From Erwinia psidii (GTDB taxonomy: Bacteria > Pseudomonadota > Gammaproteobacteria > Enterobacterales > Enterobacteriaceae), in contig NZ_RHHM01000022.1 of the NCBI RefSeq assembly GCF_003846135.1, forward strand, positions 1-51,326: 51,326 nucleotides of DNA, read 5' to 3'. Below, piece after piece: positions 1-8,067 of the stretch (the first letter of the stretch is position 1; each line of letters starts with the position of its first letter). The translations under genes were made by a program, and so were the position numbers. The notes below the pieces were generated by a model. That model saw only the letters and a list, made by a program, of their open reading frames with translations, did not search any database and was not told where the DNA came from.

Positions 1-41
1 AATACTCGCTTTGCCAGATCAATTCCGATAATTTGTTCCAC
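1..41 (-). mobile_element. IS110-type transposase, first 13 codons only (runs off left edge)
   Basis: Read on the minus strand, a GTG start at 41 opens a frame beginning V/M-EQIIGIDLAKRV that leaves the window. The IGIDLAK stretch with its early Asp is the typical N-terminus of the DEDD-type transposases of the IS110 family, which cut and join DNA through a RuvC-like site. Only 13 residues are visible, so neither integrity nor the exact element can be judged. The element would extend leftwards, with its non-coding end lying to the right of base 41. Confidence 0.55.
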
Positions 42-421
42 GGGGTACCTCTTTATTTTGCTGTTGGTTTGCACTTACAGCATGGCTCAATGAAGCCGGT
101 AAAGGGAGGTGTCCATTTCATTAATTCAGGATGTGAGCGATCTGAAGGTAAAACCCACATTGCAAGAGAACAGTCCTGAGTTTATGCATTTAAAATGTGA
201 ATAAAGTCTGAATAATTTAAATGGATTTATCAGGTTTGCGACACAGATAATGAGTTATTGCCTTTTTTTAATGGTAACTTGCTGTTTAATGGTTGTATTA
301 TTTAGTTGGTGACATAAAATGACAATATTTGACGATATCCTTACAGAAGGGTAAGCTTGAAATTGCCTTGTTGAAAAGTGAAAGGAAATATTAATTCAGG
401 TTGAATTTACAAGGGGTTATT
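42..421. other. Gene-free AT-rich leader between IS110-type end and the microcin gene
   Basis: About the first 80 bases are probably the non-coding end of the IS110-type element, because IS110 transposases start close to one end. The rest (about 125-421) is AT-rich and holds no plausible gene on either strand. It must carry the promoter of the microcin gene. A sequence GATAATGA at 246-253 equals one half of a Fur box but has no matching second half. A good ribosome binding site, AAGGGG, lies at about 412-417. Confidence 0.5.
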
Positions 422-760
422 ATGCGTGAAATTAGCCATCTTTATTTTTCCGTTATCTCTGGTGCCAATGCTAACAGTAATTACGAAGGCATAGGGGGGA
501 ATAATGGCAGAACGAAAAGTTCAAATAAAACCGGGCGTTCTGGCGGCGGATATTACGCGTCACTCGGTGAAGATGTCAACGCCTGTAATGATGGAATAAT
601 TGGGGGCATGGTGGCAGGTTCACCAGGCGGGTTCTGGGGACTTGCAGCTGGTCTTGTTGGCGGTGCTATAGCTGGTGGATGCTTCAGGGATCATGGAGAC
701 GGCAATGGCGGCGGTTCTGGCTCAGACACAAATTGTTCAGATAATTCTTGTTCCTGGTAA
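422..760 (+). CDS. Candidate class II microcin precursor
   Basis: A 112-residue protein starting MREISHLYFSVISGA, which has the pattern of class II microcin leaders (colicin V, microcins L, H47: MRE/MRT, a hydrophobic middle, then SG-G/A). Cleavage after GA by a C39-peptidase exporter would leave a mature peptide of about 97 residues. The mature part is rich in Gly, Ser and Asn, carries a GxxxG-rich hydrophobic stretch (GGMVAGSPGGFWGLAAGLVGG in part) fit for membrane insertion, and has four Cys, two of them in the last ten residues (NCSDNSCSW). The Cys suggest disulfides as in microcins V and L. The start at 422 is preferred over the in-frame start at 401 because of the AAGGGG ribosome site and the leader match. 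The next gene is a small membrane protein of immunity type. No exporter gene is seen in the window. Identity is inferred from pattern, not from a known exact match. Confidence 0.72.
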   Translation: MREISHLYFSVISGANANSNYEGIGGNNGRTKSSNKTGRSGGGYYASLGEDVNACNDGIIGGMVAGSPGGFWGLAAGLVGGAIAGGCFRDHGDGNGGGSGSDTNCSDNSCSW

Positions 761-771
761 AGGAATTCAAA

Positions 772-978
772 GTGAAAAGTAATCTGATACGATGCATATC
801 TGTTTTTTTAGGAATACTCATTGCATCATCATTATTAAGTGGTGCGAAGGTCATTTTTCTTAACTGGTATGCCTTCCCCGAAGCACTATCTAAGTTTTTC
901 GTGATGTTACTTTGCTTTTTCGGTGTAATAAAAATAGTGGAGTTGATTTTTCTCGTCTTTCTTAAAAAGGACCTGTAG
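772..978 (+). CDS. Small two-helix membrane protein, likely microcin immunity
   Basis: A 68-residue very hydrophobic protein, with one membrane helix at about residues 4-24 and a second at about 40-64, ending in KKDL. I chose the GTG at 772 because AAAGGA stands 8 bases upstream; an in-frame ATG at 748 would overlap the microcin gene. It begins 11 bases after the microcin stop and is followed directly by a terminator, so the two form a bicistronic unit. Size and topology fit microcin immunity proteins, which are short inner-membrane proteins (about 50-115 residues) that protect the producer. I recognise no specific family. Function rests on position and shape. Confidence 0.6.
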   Translation: MKSNLIRCISVFLGILIASSLLSGAKVIFLNWYAFPEALSKFFVMLLCFFGVIKIVELIFLVFLKKDL

Positions 979-992
979 TGTAAATTATAATT

Positions 993-1022
993 CAGGGCCG
1001 CTATGTGCGGCCTGTTTTGTTT
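993..1022 (+). terminator. Rho-independent terminator after microcin/immunity pair
   Basis: Stem GGCCGC (996-1001) pairs with GCGGCC (1007-1012) around the loop TATGT, with further weaker pairing outside and the T-rich run TGTTTTGTTT directly after. It closes the two-gene unit 422-978. Confidence 0.75.
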
Positions 1023-1123
1023 CTGCAAATAGCGGCGCTAATAATTAGCGGGGAGACGGTAATTTAAATTGTGTCTCTGCCTGTTTTTGATATGTTCACT
1101 CCAACAACGGAGACAGGCAAATT

Positions 1124-1741
1124 ATGGATGAGAAGAAACTTAAAGCACTGGCTGCTGAACTGGCTAAAGGTCTTAACACCGAAGCCGATCTCAACCAGTT
1201 TTCCCGTATGCTGACGAAATTAACCGTCGAAACGGCACTCAACGTTGAGTTGACTGACCACCCCGGACACGAAAAAATGCAGCCAAAACAGGCCCGTATA
1301 CCCGTAATGGCTACTCGTTGAAAACAGTACTTTGCGATGATGGCGAGATTGAGCTGAATACGCCCCGCGACCGCGAAAACACGTTCGAGCCGCAGCCGAT
1401 AAAGTAAAATCAGACCCGGATCGCGCAGATGGACAGCCAGATTTTATTCCTGTACGCCAAAGGCATGACCACGGGTGAAATCGTCGCCACATTCAAAATG
1501 TACGATGCCGATGTGTCGCCAGCGCTGATATCTGAAGTCACCGATGCGGTTAAAGAGCAGGTCACTGACTGGCAAAATCGGTCGCTGGATGCGTGGTATC
1601 CCATTGTGACCGTATCGTGGTAAAAGTTCGTCACAGCGGTAGCGTGATTAATAAAGCCGTATTCCACGCACCGGGTATTAATACCGCAGGCCAGAAAGAG
1701 TGGCAGGGTATCTGGCTGGCGGAAAACGAAGGGGCAGATTA
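1124..1741 (+). pseudogene. IS256-family transposase remnant, frameshifted and truncated
   Basis: The start (MDEKKLKALAAELAKGL...) and later blocks (GEIELNTPRDRENTFEPQ, then QMDSQILFLYAKGMTTGEIV, then DAVKEQVTDWQNR) are typical of IS256-family mutator-type transposases (IS1414-like) of enterobacteria. These blocks lie in different frames, are interrupted by a stop at 1319 and another near 1405, and the match ends at about 1740 (AENEGAD), roughly halfway through the usual 400-residue protein. The gene is dead. Its upstream leader with GGAGACAGGC before the start also belongs to the element. Confidence 0.8.
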
Positions 1742-1745
1742 AGCT

Positions 1746-2141
1746 TCATCTGATGATATATAAAATCAACACAGCCACGCAGGTTACAAAATAACATATC
1801 CCAGCAAACATCCACAGCCTTGACAGATATAACATCCAGCGACTCACAGTGATTTCATTTTCACTAAAAAATAAGTAAGCAGGATCTTCATGGCTGAGGA
1901 AATATATACGTTTATTTTTACCCAACTTAATGAAAAATCTGCACACTTGGTATGCGCCAAAAAAACCAACCATATGATAAAAAGAATAGGGGGCAGGGAA
2001 CTTATATTTCTTCAGGAAAAGCGAAATCAGATCGTCATATTTCTTCCTGTTGAAAGCATAAATAAAGAAAGATATGAAAATAAGAAAGCTACCCAATAGC
2101 CCAGAGAATAAGCCCGCCCTGAATATGTAAAATTCAGTCAC
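1746..2141 (-). CDS. Membrane protein overlapping a toxin-like gene, candidate immunity protein
   Basis: A 131-residue protein with membrane segments near the N-terminus (about 10-30), in the middle (about 55-70) and at the C-terminus (about 103-129). An open frame extends upstream to 2234, but the start is best placed at the GTG at 2141, which overlaps the stop of the toxin-like gene in the string GTGACTGA, a classic coupling arrangement. Placed directly downstream of a glycine-zipper toxin-like gene, it fits the role of an inner-membrane immunity protein against a pore-forming effector. No family recognised; the function is inferred from context. Confidence 0.5.
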   Translation of the reverse strand: MTEFYIFRAGLFSGLLGSFLIFISFFIYAFNRKKYDDLISLFLKKYKFPAPYSFYHMVGFFGAYQVCRFFIKLGKNKRIYFLSHEDPAYLFFSENEITVSRWMLYLSRLWMFAGICYFVTCVAVLILYIIR

Positions 2142-3125
2142 CAGTTGATCCCAGTAAAAAATCCACCGCCTTTTCCCCCACCTTACTGCCCAGATAACCA
2201 CCGGCAAAGGCACCCACAGCCGCACAAGCAACACCTCCGGTCATTATACCTGTAACCGCGCAACCCGCTAATCCTGCGGAGCCTCCCCATGCACCACCAT
2301 ACATTCCGGCACCAGTACCAAGGGCAAATTTTGAATACTTACGTACAGCTATTTTCCCACACTCTCCTTCACGCCCAATCGTACAGGTATTGACCACACC
2401 ATTCGTCACACCTGCAAACGAAAAGCCTATACCAATATACCCACCGGCCTTGAGGAAACGCGCTGCTCTTGCCGCATTGCCAACATAATATGAATACCCG
2501 GGAATACCACTCATTCCCACCGTAGACCATTCATGCACAACAGATTTGCTGGAGAGGTTTAACGCTTTTTTCATATTTTCATACTGGCGGAATTTCACGC
2601 TATAGCGGGCAAGGGATTTCAGCAGCGGTTTGTTAACCAGGGATTTCAGCTGATTGAGCAGCTGATTGCGTTCAACATAAAACTGTTGGCTGATTAGCGT
2701 CCCCTGCGTGCGAAACTGGTTTTGATAGCTGGCTTGAGGGTCTGCTCAATGCTGTTGAAGTATTTTTCACCGGCATCCCCGGCGGTGCTGAAGACTTTAT
2801 CCCCGATAGCGGTCAGCGCGGCAATGGTTGCGTAATGTCTTTGCATAAACCCGGCGTCATCAGCGTCCACGCCGGTAAGGGCCGCACTGGTGGCATTTTT
2901 GGCCTGCCTCAGCGTGGTAAGCATGTGCGCGGTCAGTGGGGCGGGGGTATCGGGGTCGGCCACAATCAGAATCTGTCCCGGTTTCAGATAGGGCGTATCC
3001 GCATTGAGTTGCATAAACAGGCTGGTGGCAGGGGAGCGGGTGTTTCTGAACAGTTCCCGCGCCTGATTCTCCAGCGATCCCTGCCTCTCAACGATACAAT
3101 ATCCGGGTGCAATGTTACGTGCCAT
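2134..3125 (-). pseudogene. Putative membrane-acting type VI effector, interrupted by a one-base frameshift
   Basis: The first part (start 3125, ribosome site GGAGAAAGG) encodes 143 residues with a LysM-like N-terminus (PGYCIVERQGSLENQA ... LKPGQILIVADP) and stops at 2694. The second part continues in another frame from about 2700 to 2134, with VHEWSTVG, GREGECGKIAV and a C-terminal glycine-zipper region (about the last 75 residues) suited to insert into membranes. Adding one base to the run of four G (plus-strand CCCC, 2701-2704) would join both into 330 residues, reading ...RRGTLISQQFYVER.... I recall similar full-length proteins near type VI genes in Pantoea/Erwinia, but this is from memory. 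Either a real loss of function, a sequencing slip in a homopolymer, or phase switching. The downstream immunity candidate is intact. Confidence 0.6.
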
Positions 3126-3864
3126 GAGTCCTTTCTCCGTCCGGGGTAAATGTCAGTGCCACAGGTTTAATAAAAACTGCGATAAATATAAATAAATCTG
3201 GTGCGTTAGGCAAAAAGAGTTGTAACCATGCAAGGCAGTGGTTACTGCGACACACCGCTTAATCATCGAAACCTCGTCATCTGGCGCGAATACCGTTGCG
3301 TCCCCCTGAAATCTCTGAGCTGCACCCGGAATACGGGTCATGATTGTCGTCGCCAGCGTTAAAGCGAGCTGTGGCAGATGAAACTTTTGCCAGAACAACC
3401 TCGACCCTGCCAACGGCCTGCTTCACCGCGTGAGAACGTTTTAGCCAATAACCGTGTTTTAACAGTAACTGTTTACCCTGTGCATGATTAAACAATGGTA
3501 CAAAAATAGCGGCGGGGAGATGATTTAATGCTGGTCGCATCCATATCTCTTTAAAAAGATATTACAGAGTGGAAATATAAAATATGATTCTGATTATCAG
3601 AGAAAACGCCATTTTTAATCTGATGGAAAATCAGTTTTTTATTTCTGCTGGTTTTTTTGTTGTAACAGCATGATAAGGATAGTTTTAGTGCCGTTTTTAT
3701 CTTAAAAGTTTTTCTTGTTGTATTTAAATAAATTTAAGATGTTGACCATTGCTATTTGGTTAGTTTAAGTTGAAGATAAATGTCATTTTAAATGAATAAT
3801 TTTACTTATTTTTATAATTTTTTATTAAAAGTCTTTTTTTATAAAAATACAGGGGATATCGGGT
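3126..3864. other. Gene-free stretch, no recognisable gene
   Basis: From 3141 to about 3540 the bases are of average composition, and open frames on the minus strand (3277-3540 and 3153-3413) match nothing I know and lack ribosome sites. They could be a decayed gene. From 3541 to 3860 the DNA is strikingly AT-rich, with many T and A runs, and presumably carries the promoter of the glycosyltransferase gene at 3865. Such composition is common in H-NS-bound foreign DNA. Confidence 0.4.
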
Positions 3865-4824
3865 ATGTTTAATCAGCAGAACAGTATGTGTTTATACACT
3901 GCTGTCACAGGCAACTATGAAGAGTTAAACGAACTGACACCAGACATTGCCGGTGCTGGCATTGATAAAATTTGCTTCACTGATGATCCAACACTGACCA
4001 GCGAAACATGGGATGTCCGTGTTGTTAAACCCGCATTTGCCATGGACTCTGTACGCAGCCAGCGTATGCTGAAGATATTACCCCACCGAATACTGGCAGA
4101 ATATAGATCCTCGCTTTATATCGATAACTCCATCAGCCTGAAACAGAACCCTGTAGATATTATCAATTTTTTCTGTGGCATTAGCGATATATCTGTACCA
4201 CTTCACTCTTACCGCGACCATCTGTATGAGGAGTTTATTGAGGTTGCCAAAAGTGGCCTGGACGATCCTGCACGTATTTTTGAACAAATGAATCATTATC
4301 AACTGACCCACAGCGAAATGCTGCAAGCTAAACCTTACTGGGCTGGCATCATGATCCGTAATCATATGAATAGCAATGTTATTAATATGATGGAAACCTG
4401 GTACCAACATATTTTACGATACAGCAGGCGGGATCAGCTCTCACTGAAATATGCAGAAAAAGAGTCGGGGATTAAAATTAACCCAGTTATTATTGATAAT
4501 TTCACATCAGAATATCATCAGTGGCCGGTGATTAATAAAAGGGATGATAAAAAGAGAGCGTGGTCATCAGGATTGTCGGGAGGAATGGACATTTTTGAAA
4601 AAATGCAACAGGCAAAAGAACTCGAAAAATCACTCGACATTACAATCCATGAGCTTGCTGGCGAATATGCCGAGATAAAAGAAAAATATGCGCTAAAGAA
4701 AGTACCCGCAGGTTTTATCCGGGAACGTTACTATGTGTTAAACCCGGATGTGGCCGCTGCCGGGATGGATGCGGCCCAGCACTATCTTAATTTTGGCTGG
4801 CGGGAAGATCGAAAATGGAAATAG
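3865..4824 (+). CDS. Glycosyltransferase of the TOD1/DUF616-like family
   Basis: A 319-residue protein without signal peptide. The N-terminal 110 residues show the pattern of this family: CLYTAVTGNYEEL, KICFTDDP, then RMLKILPHRIL and YRSSLYIDNSISLKQNP, where the acidic D-x-N site should bind a nucleotide sugar with a metal. VPLHSYRDHLYEE and YWAGIMIRNH are further conserved blocks. The last 35 residues (YYVLNPDVAAAGMDAAQHYL, then NFGWRED) are a small module also seen at the ends of other polysaccharide proteins. It presumably adds a sugar to a surface glycan; donor and acceptor are unknown. It stands alone, facing the acyltransferase gene, and shares a terminator with it. Confidence 0.65.
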   Translation: MFNQQNSMCLYTAVTGNYEELNELTPDIAGAGIDKICFTDDPTLTSETWDVRVVKPAFAMDSVRSQRMLKILPHRILAEYRSSLYIDNSISLKQNPVDIINFFCGISDISVPLHSYRDHLYEEFIEVAKSGLDDPARIFEQMNHYQLTHSEMLQAKPYWAGIMIRNHMNSNVINMMETWYQHILRYSRRDQLSLKYAEKESGIKINPVIIDNFTSEYHQWPVINKRDDKKRAWSSGLSGGMDIFEKMQQAKELEKSLDITIHELAGEYAEIKEKYALKKVPAGFIRERYYVLNPDVAAAGMDAAQHYLNFGWREDRKWK

Positions 4825-4849
4825 TATTGAGCCGTAACAGGCTCAATAC
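4824..4849. terminator. Bidirectional terminator between glycosyltransferase and acyltransferase
   Basis: A perfect 10-bp stem GTATTGAGCC (4824-4833) / GGCTCAATAC (4840-4849) with a six-base loop, starting at the stop codon of the glycosyltransferase and lying between two convergent genes. A-rich and T-rich flanks suit both strands. Confidence 0.75.
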
Positions 4850-4876
4850 TTAAAATAAGGTTAAGATTTTAATGCG

Positions 4877-6025
4877 CTAACGCACCAGGTCTCTGCGTGA
4901 TGCTGATGCAGCCAGCACCTTCTTACCCAGTAAAATCCCCGGTTTCTCCACGAACTTAAACAGCAGTGCCGCCAGCAGATAGGTGGGGGGGATAGCGATA
5001 GCACATACGGTGGCAAAGCGAATCAGATCGCTACTGTCATGCAGGCCTGTGTGCTTCAACAGCAGCGCAATGGTTGGGATCACAATCAGCAGATGTAACA
5101 GATAGACGGAGAAAGAGACGTCGCCCAGCCAGGTGCTGAGGCGGTTATTCAGCAGCCAGCGCGGTACCGCGACCAGCCGCGCTGCCAGGCCTCCTCCCTC
5201 GTGCTGCCAGAGAATGGCTGCCATACCAATAATCATTATCGCTTCCATGGCAATTTGCAGAGGAATGGCCTTTGGACCGATGATTATGCTGGCGACCGGG
5301 CCGAGCAGGGCCAGGACGACATAAAGCAGGGATTTGCGGCGTACCGCTTCGGCCAACAGCATTCCTGAGATAAACATATTCAGTTTAATCAGGATCATTG
5401 ATGGCATTTCAAAGGCCAGATAATAATCAGACAGCAGGTAACGTCCCGCGCAACACAAAACGATAACCGCAATCAGCGCGGTGGCGTAGCCAAAGCGCAT
5501 AACGGCCAGCATGATAAACGGGAACAGCAGATAAAACTGCATCTCCAGTCCAATACTCCAGTCAGGCAGAACGGTATTGAAACTCCACCGGGGCAACATG
5601 CCAAACAGGAAACTGAAATGGGTCAGGATATTCGCCAGAGACTGGTCGCTGTAGCGGGAGCTTTCCGTTGAGGTTCCGGCATAGAAGTGCGCAATGATAT
5701 CGCGCATTTCACCATACCAGGGGCCGCAAATCAGCGCCACAATCAGCAGCAGATAGTAAAGCGGCGCAATACGAAAAAAGCGGCGCGTCCAGAATTTCCT
5801 GATGGTAGCGGAACTTTGCCACGGCTCTTTATGTTGACGTTCTGCATAATTTTTTGCCATCAGATAACCGGAGAGCAAAATAAAGAGATCGACACCGATA
5901 CCCGGTGAGGAAATCAGCATGATATGACAGTGGGTCAGCAGGCTGATATGGCCCACCAATACCCAGAGTGACGCAATACCACGCAGTCCTTCCAGTTCTG
6001 TGGACCAGCCCCTCACAGACGACAT
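4877..6025 (-). CDS. Acyltransferase 3 family membrane protein (OafA/WecH-like)
   Basis: A 382-residue integral membrane protein with about ten hydrophobic segments. The opening STELEGLRGIASLWVLVGHI and the block GIGVDLFILLSGYLMAKNY are hallmarks of acyltransferase 3, whose conserved His in the first helix takes part in moving acetyl or other acyl groups from the cytoplasm to sugars of surface polysaccharides. EMQFYLLFPF is also typical. The start is supported by AAAGGGG 8 bases before the ATG. The gene is convergent with the glycosyltransferase; both may decorate the same glycan, but the substrate cannot be told. Confidence 0.85.
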   Translation of the reverse strand: MSSVRGWSTELEGLRGIASLWVLVGHISLLTHCHIMLISSPGIGVDLFILLSGYLMAKNYAERQHKEPWQSSATIRKFWTRRFFRIAPLYYLLLIVALICGPWYGEMRDIIAHFYAGTSTESSRYSDQSLANILTHFSFLFGMLPRWSFNTVLPDWSIGLEMQFYLLFPFIMLAVMRFGYATALIAVIVLCCAGRYLLSDYYLAFEMPSMILIKLNMFISGMLLAEAVRRKSLLYVVLALLGPVASIIIGPKAIPLQIAMEAIMIIGMAAILWQHEGGGLAARLVAVPRWLLNNRLSTWLGDVSFSVYLLHLLIVIPTIALLLKHTGLHDSSDLIRFATVCAIAIPPTYLLAALLFKFVEKPGILLGKKVLAASASRRDLVR

Positions 6026-6293
6026 ATTTCAACCCCTTTGGTTAGTTTTTCCTGCTGGAATAGTAAAATAGTTGTAACAATTGGCAAGGCGTTGTGTTCC
6101 TAAAGTAAAATTTATCGGATTTTCCCTGGGGTAAAATAAAAAATGGTTGCAATACAGGCTGGACTGAACACGCATGGAAAGGCGTTAATAGACTGAAAAT
6201 TAATATTTTCTTGCAATTTACGTCTTTCGTTTCTTTTGGAATCCCGTACAACAGGCTGTTTTGTTTTTACAGCAGATTAATGAGGGTTTTCCG

Positions 6294-7463
6294 TTGAAGA
6301 AGTGTCAGTTTGTCACCTTTGGTCTGGTTATGGCCGTTGCCTCAATGACGAGGGCAGACCAAAATTCGTTAGCCTTCCCCCTCACGCCTCCCGCGATTGA
6401 TGCCGCCTCCTGGGTATTAATGGACGCCACCACCGGGCAGGTACTGACCCAGGGTAATGCTGATGAGCGCCGTAACCCGGCCAGCCTGACCAAACTGATG
6501 ACGGGATATGTCGTGGATCGCGCCATTGACAGCAAGCGCATTAGCCGTGATGACATGGTGACAGTCGGAAAGGATGCCTGGGCTACCGGCAACCCTGATT
6601 TTGAAGGTTCATCGCTGATGTTTCTGAAACCCGGCGAGAAAATTTCGGTACGTGATTTAAGCCGGGGCGTGATCATTGATTCCGGTAATGATGCCTGTGT
6701 GGCACTGGCGGATTATGTTGCCGGCAGTCAGTCTGCTTTCGTGCAGCAGATGAATCAGTATGTGCAAAAGCTGGGACTGGCCAACACCCATTTCGAAACG
6801 GTACACGGGTTGGATGCGCCTGGTCAGTACACCACGGCGGGAGATCTCGCCAAACTGTCGCGGGCCATTATTTACGGTGAACCGGATTTTTATCAGATGT
6901 ACAGCGAGAAATCCCTGACCTGGAACGGCATCACTCAGCAAAATCGTAATGGCCTGCTGTGGGATAAAACCCTGCACGTTGACGGGCTGAAGACCGGCCA
7001 TACGCAAACGGCTGGTTTTAACATTATTGCATCCAGTGTTGATGGGCAGCGTCGTTTGATTGCTGTCATTATGGGTGGAAAAAGTGCCAAAGGGCGTGAA
7101 GAACAGGCGCGCCGGCTACTGGTCTGGGGACAAAATAATTTCGACACAGTCCAGCTGTTCCACGCCGGGAAAGAAATTGGTCATGAAAACGTCTGGTATG
7201 GTAACCCTCATCAGGTCGCGGTGGGTAGTGAAAAAGATGTCTTCTTCGCGCTTCCCCGTGAGGACGTGAAAAAACTTAAAGCGAAATATGTCATTGATCG
7301 CAAGGATTTACAGGCTCCGCTTGCACTGCATGAGCAGGTAGGCACCATTCAACTGGTCGATGGCGATAAGCAGCTGGCTTCCTGGCCGCTGGTGACACTG
7401 AATCCGGTGGCCAACGCGGGTATTCTGACCCGGATTGAGGATTACTTCAGGCAGAAGCTGTGA
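6294..7463 (+). CDS. dacD: D-alanyl-D-alanine carboxypeptidase DacD (PBP6b)
   Basis: Trims the terminal D-Ala from peptidoglycan pentapeptides in the periplasm. The protein of 389 residues equals the family length (E. coli DacD 388) when started at the TTG at 6294, which has GAGGG upstream and gives a clean signal peptide KKCQFVTFGLVMAVASMTRA. The catalytic motifs are in place: S64-LTK67, SGN at about 128, and KTG at about 230 (DGLKTGHT). Blocks such as LTWNGITQQNRNGLLWDKT are almost the same as in E. coli DacD, which separates it from DacA and DacC. The C-terminal amphipathic helix (RIEDYFRQKL) anchors it to the inner membrane. Confidence 0.93.
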   Translation: MKKCQFVTFGLVMAVASMTRADQNSLAFPLTPPAIDAASWVLMDATTGQVLTQGNADERRNPASLTKLMTGYVVDRAIDSKRISRDDMVTVGKDAWATGNPDFEGSSLMFLKPGEKISVRDLSRGVIIDSGNDACVALADYVAGSQSAFVQQMNQYVQKLGLANTHFETVHGLDAPGQYTTAGDLAKLSRAIIYGEPDFYQMYSEKSLTWNGITQQNRNGLLWDKTLHVDGLKTGHTQTAGFNIIASSVDGQRRLIAVIMGGKSAKGREEQARRLLVWGQNNFDTVQLFHAGKEIGHENVWYGNPHQVAVGSEKDVFFALPREDVKKLKAKYVIDRKDLQAPLALHEQVGTIQLVDGDKQLASWPLVTLNPVANAGILTRIEDYFRQKL

Positions 7464-7467
7464 GAAC

Positions 7468-7492
7468 AGGGCGGCCTTGCAGGTCGCCTTAC
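7468..7492 (+). terminator. Terminator after dacD
   Basis: Stem GGCGGCCT (7470-7477) / AGGTCGCC (7481-7488) with one G-T pair and a three-base loop, followed by the weakly T-rich TTACTTT, five bases past the dacD stop. Confidence 0.6.
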
Positions 7493-8067
7493 TTTATGGA
7501 TAAAGGTCGCATTTACCATGCCAGCAAGCAAGCTGTTCGGCATTTACTTATCCGGTGCCGAACTACTTTACGCTGGCCGGCACCGTTTGCAGGCAAATGA
7601 TGCCACCCGGCACCGCGTAAAATCCTGCCAGCGAGGTAGTCAGTCGGGTTTACATGCGCGCGGCCAGTGGATGGGAAACGGCGGCAGGCCGACTTATGCA
7701 AGCTGCTTAACTGCACTGACGACGCACCATCAGGCGGCTTCAGCCATTAGCTCTGCGATATCACCTGACGCTGACGTAGTAAGCCGGCATCAGAGTCACG
7801 CTTTTGGTCATCAGCTTAACCCCGGCCATTGCCGGAACCACCCTCGCACAGTCAGTCGGCTTTCCCCCTTCAGAAGCGCTTAAAATGGTTAGATAAAGTA
7901 ACGCCTTACGAACCACTGATTATGGTTCTCTGCAAATCAGTCGGGTGCCGCCCGGCAATAAATGGTGTCCCGATGTGTGTGATGCGTGGGGATCAGCCAG
8001 CACAGATCAATCTTCCGGCATTTTTATAAGGTATGATCGCCAGGTTTAACGTTCTCAGGAGAGATCT
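7493..8067. other. 575-base gene-free stretch with small repeats between dacD and yeeA
   Basis: No convincing gene on either strand. It holds an 8-bp inverted repeat CGGTGCCG (7553-7560) / CGGCACCG (7578-7585), the 10-mer AGTCAGTCGG twice (7638-7647, 7850-7859) and a related ATCAGTCGGG (7936-7945). In E. coli sbmC lies between dacD and yeeA; no SbmC-like reading frame is visible here. The yeeA ribosome site AGGAGAG is at 8057-8063. Confidence 0.5.

Noticed and set aside
246..253. Fur box before the microcin gene
   Set aside because: Only one half (GATAATGA) fits the consensus; the other half is absent.
684..1028. Minus-strand open frame across the microcin region
   Set aside because: Covers the terminator and both plus-strand genes in antisense; no ribosome site and no family likeness.
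3153..3540. Minus-strand open frames between the toxin-like gene and the glycosyltransferase
   Set aside because: No recognisable family, no ribosome site, odd composition; at best a decayed gene.
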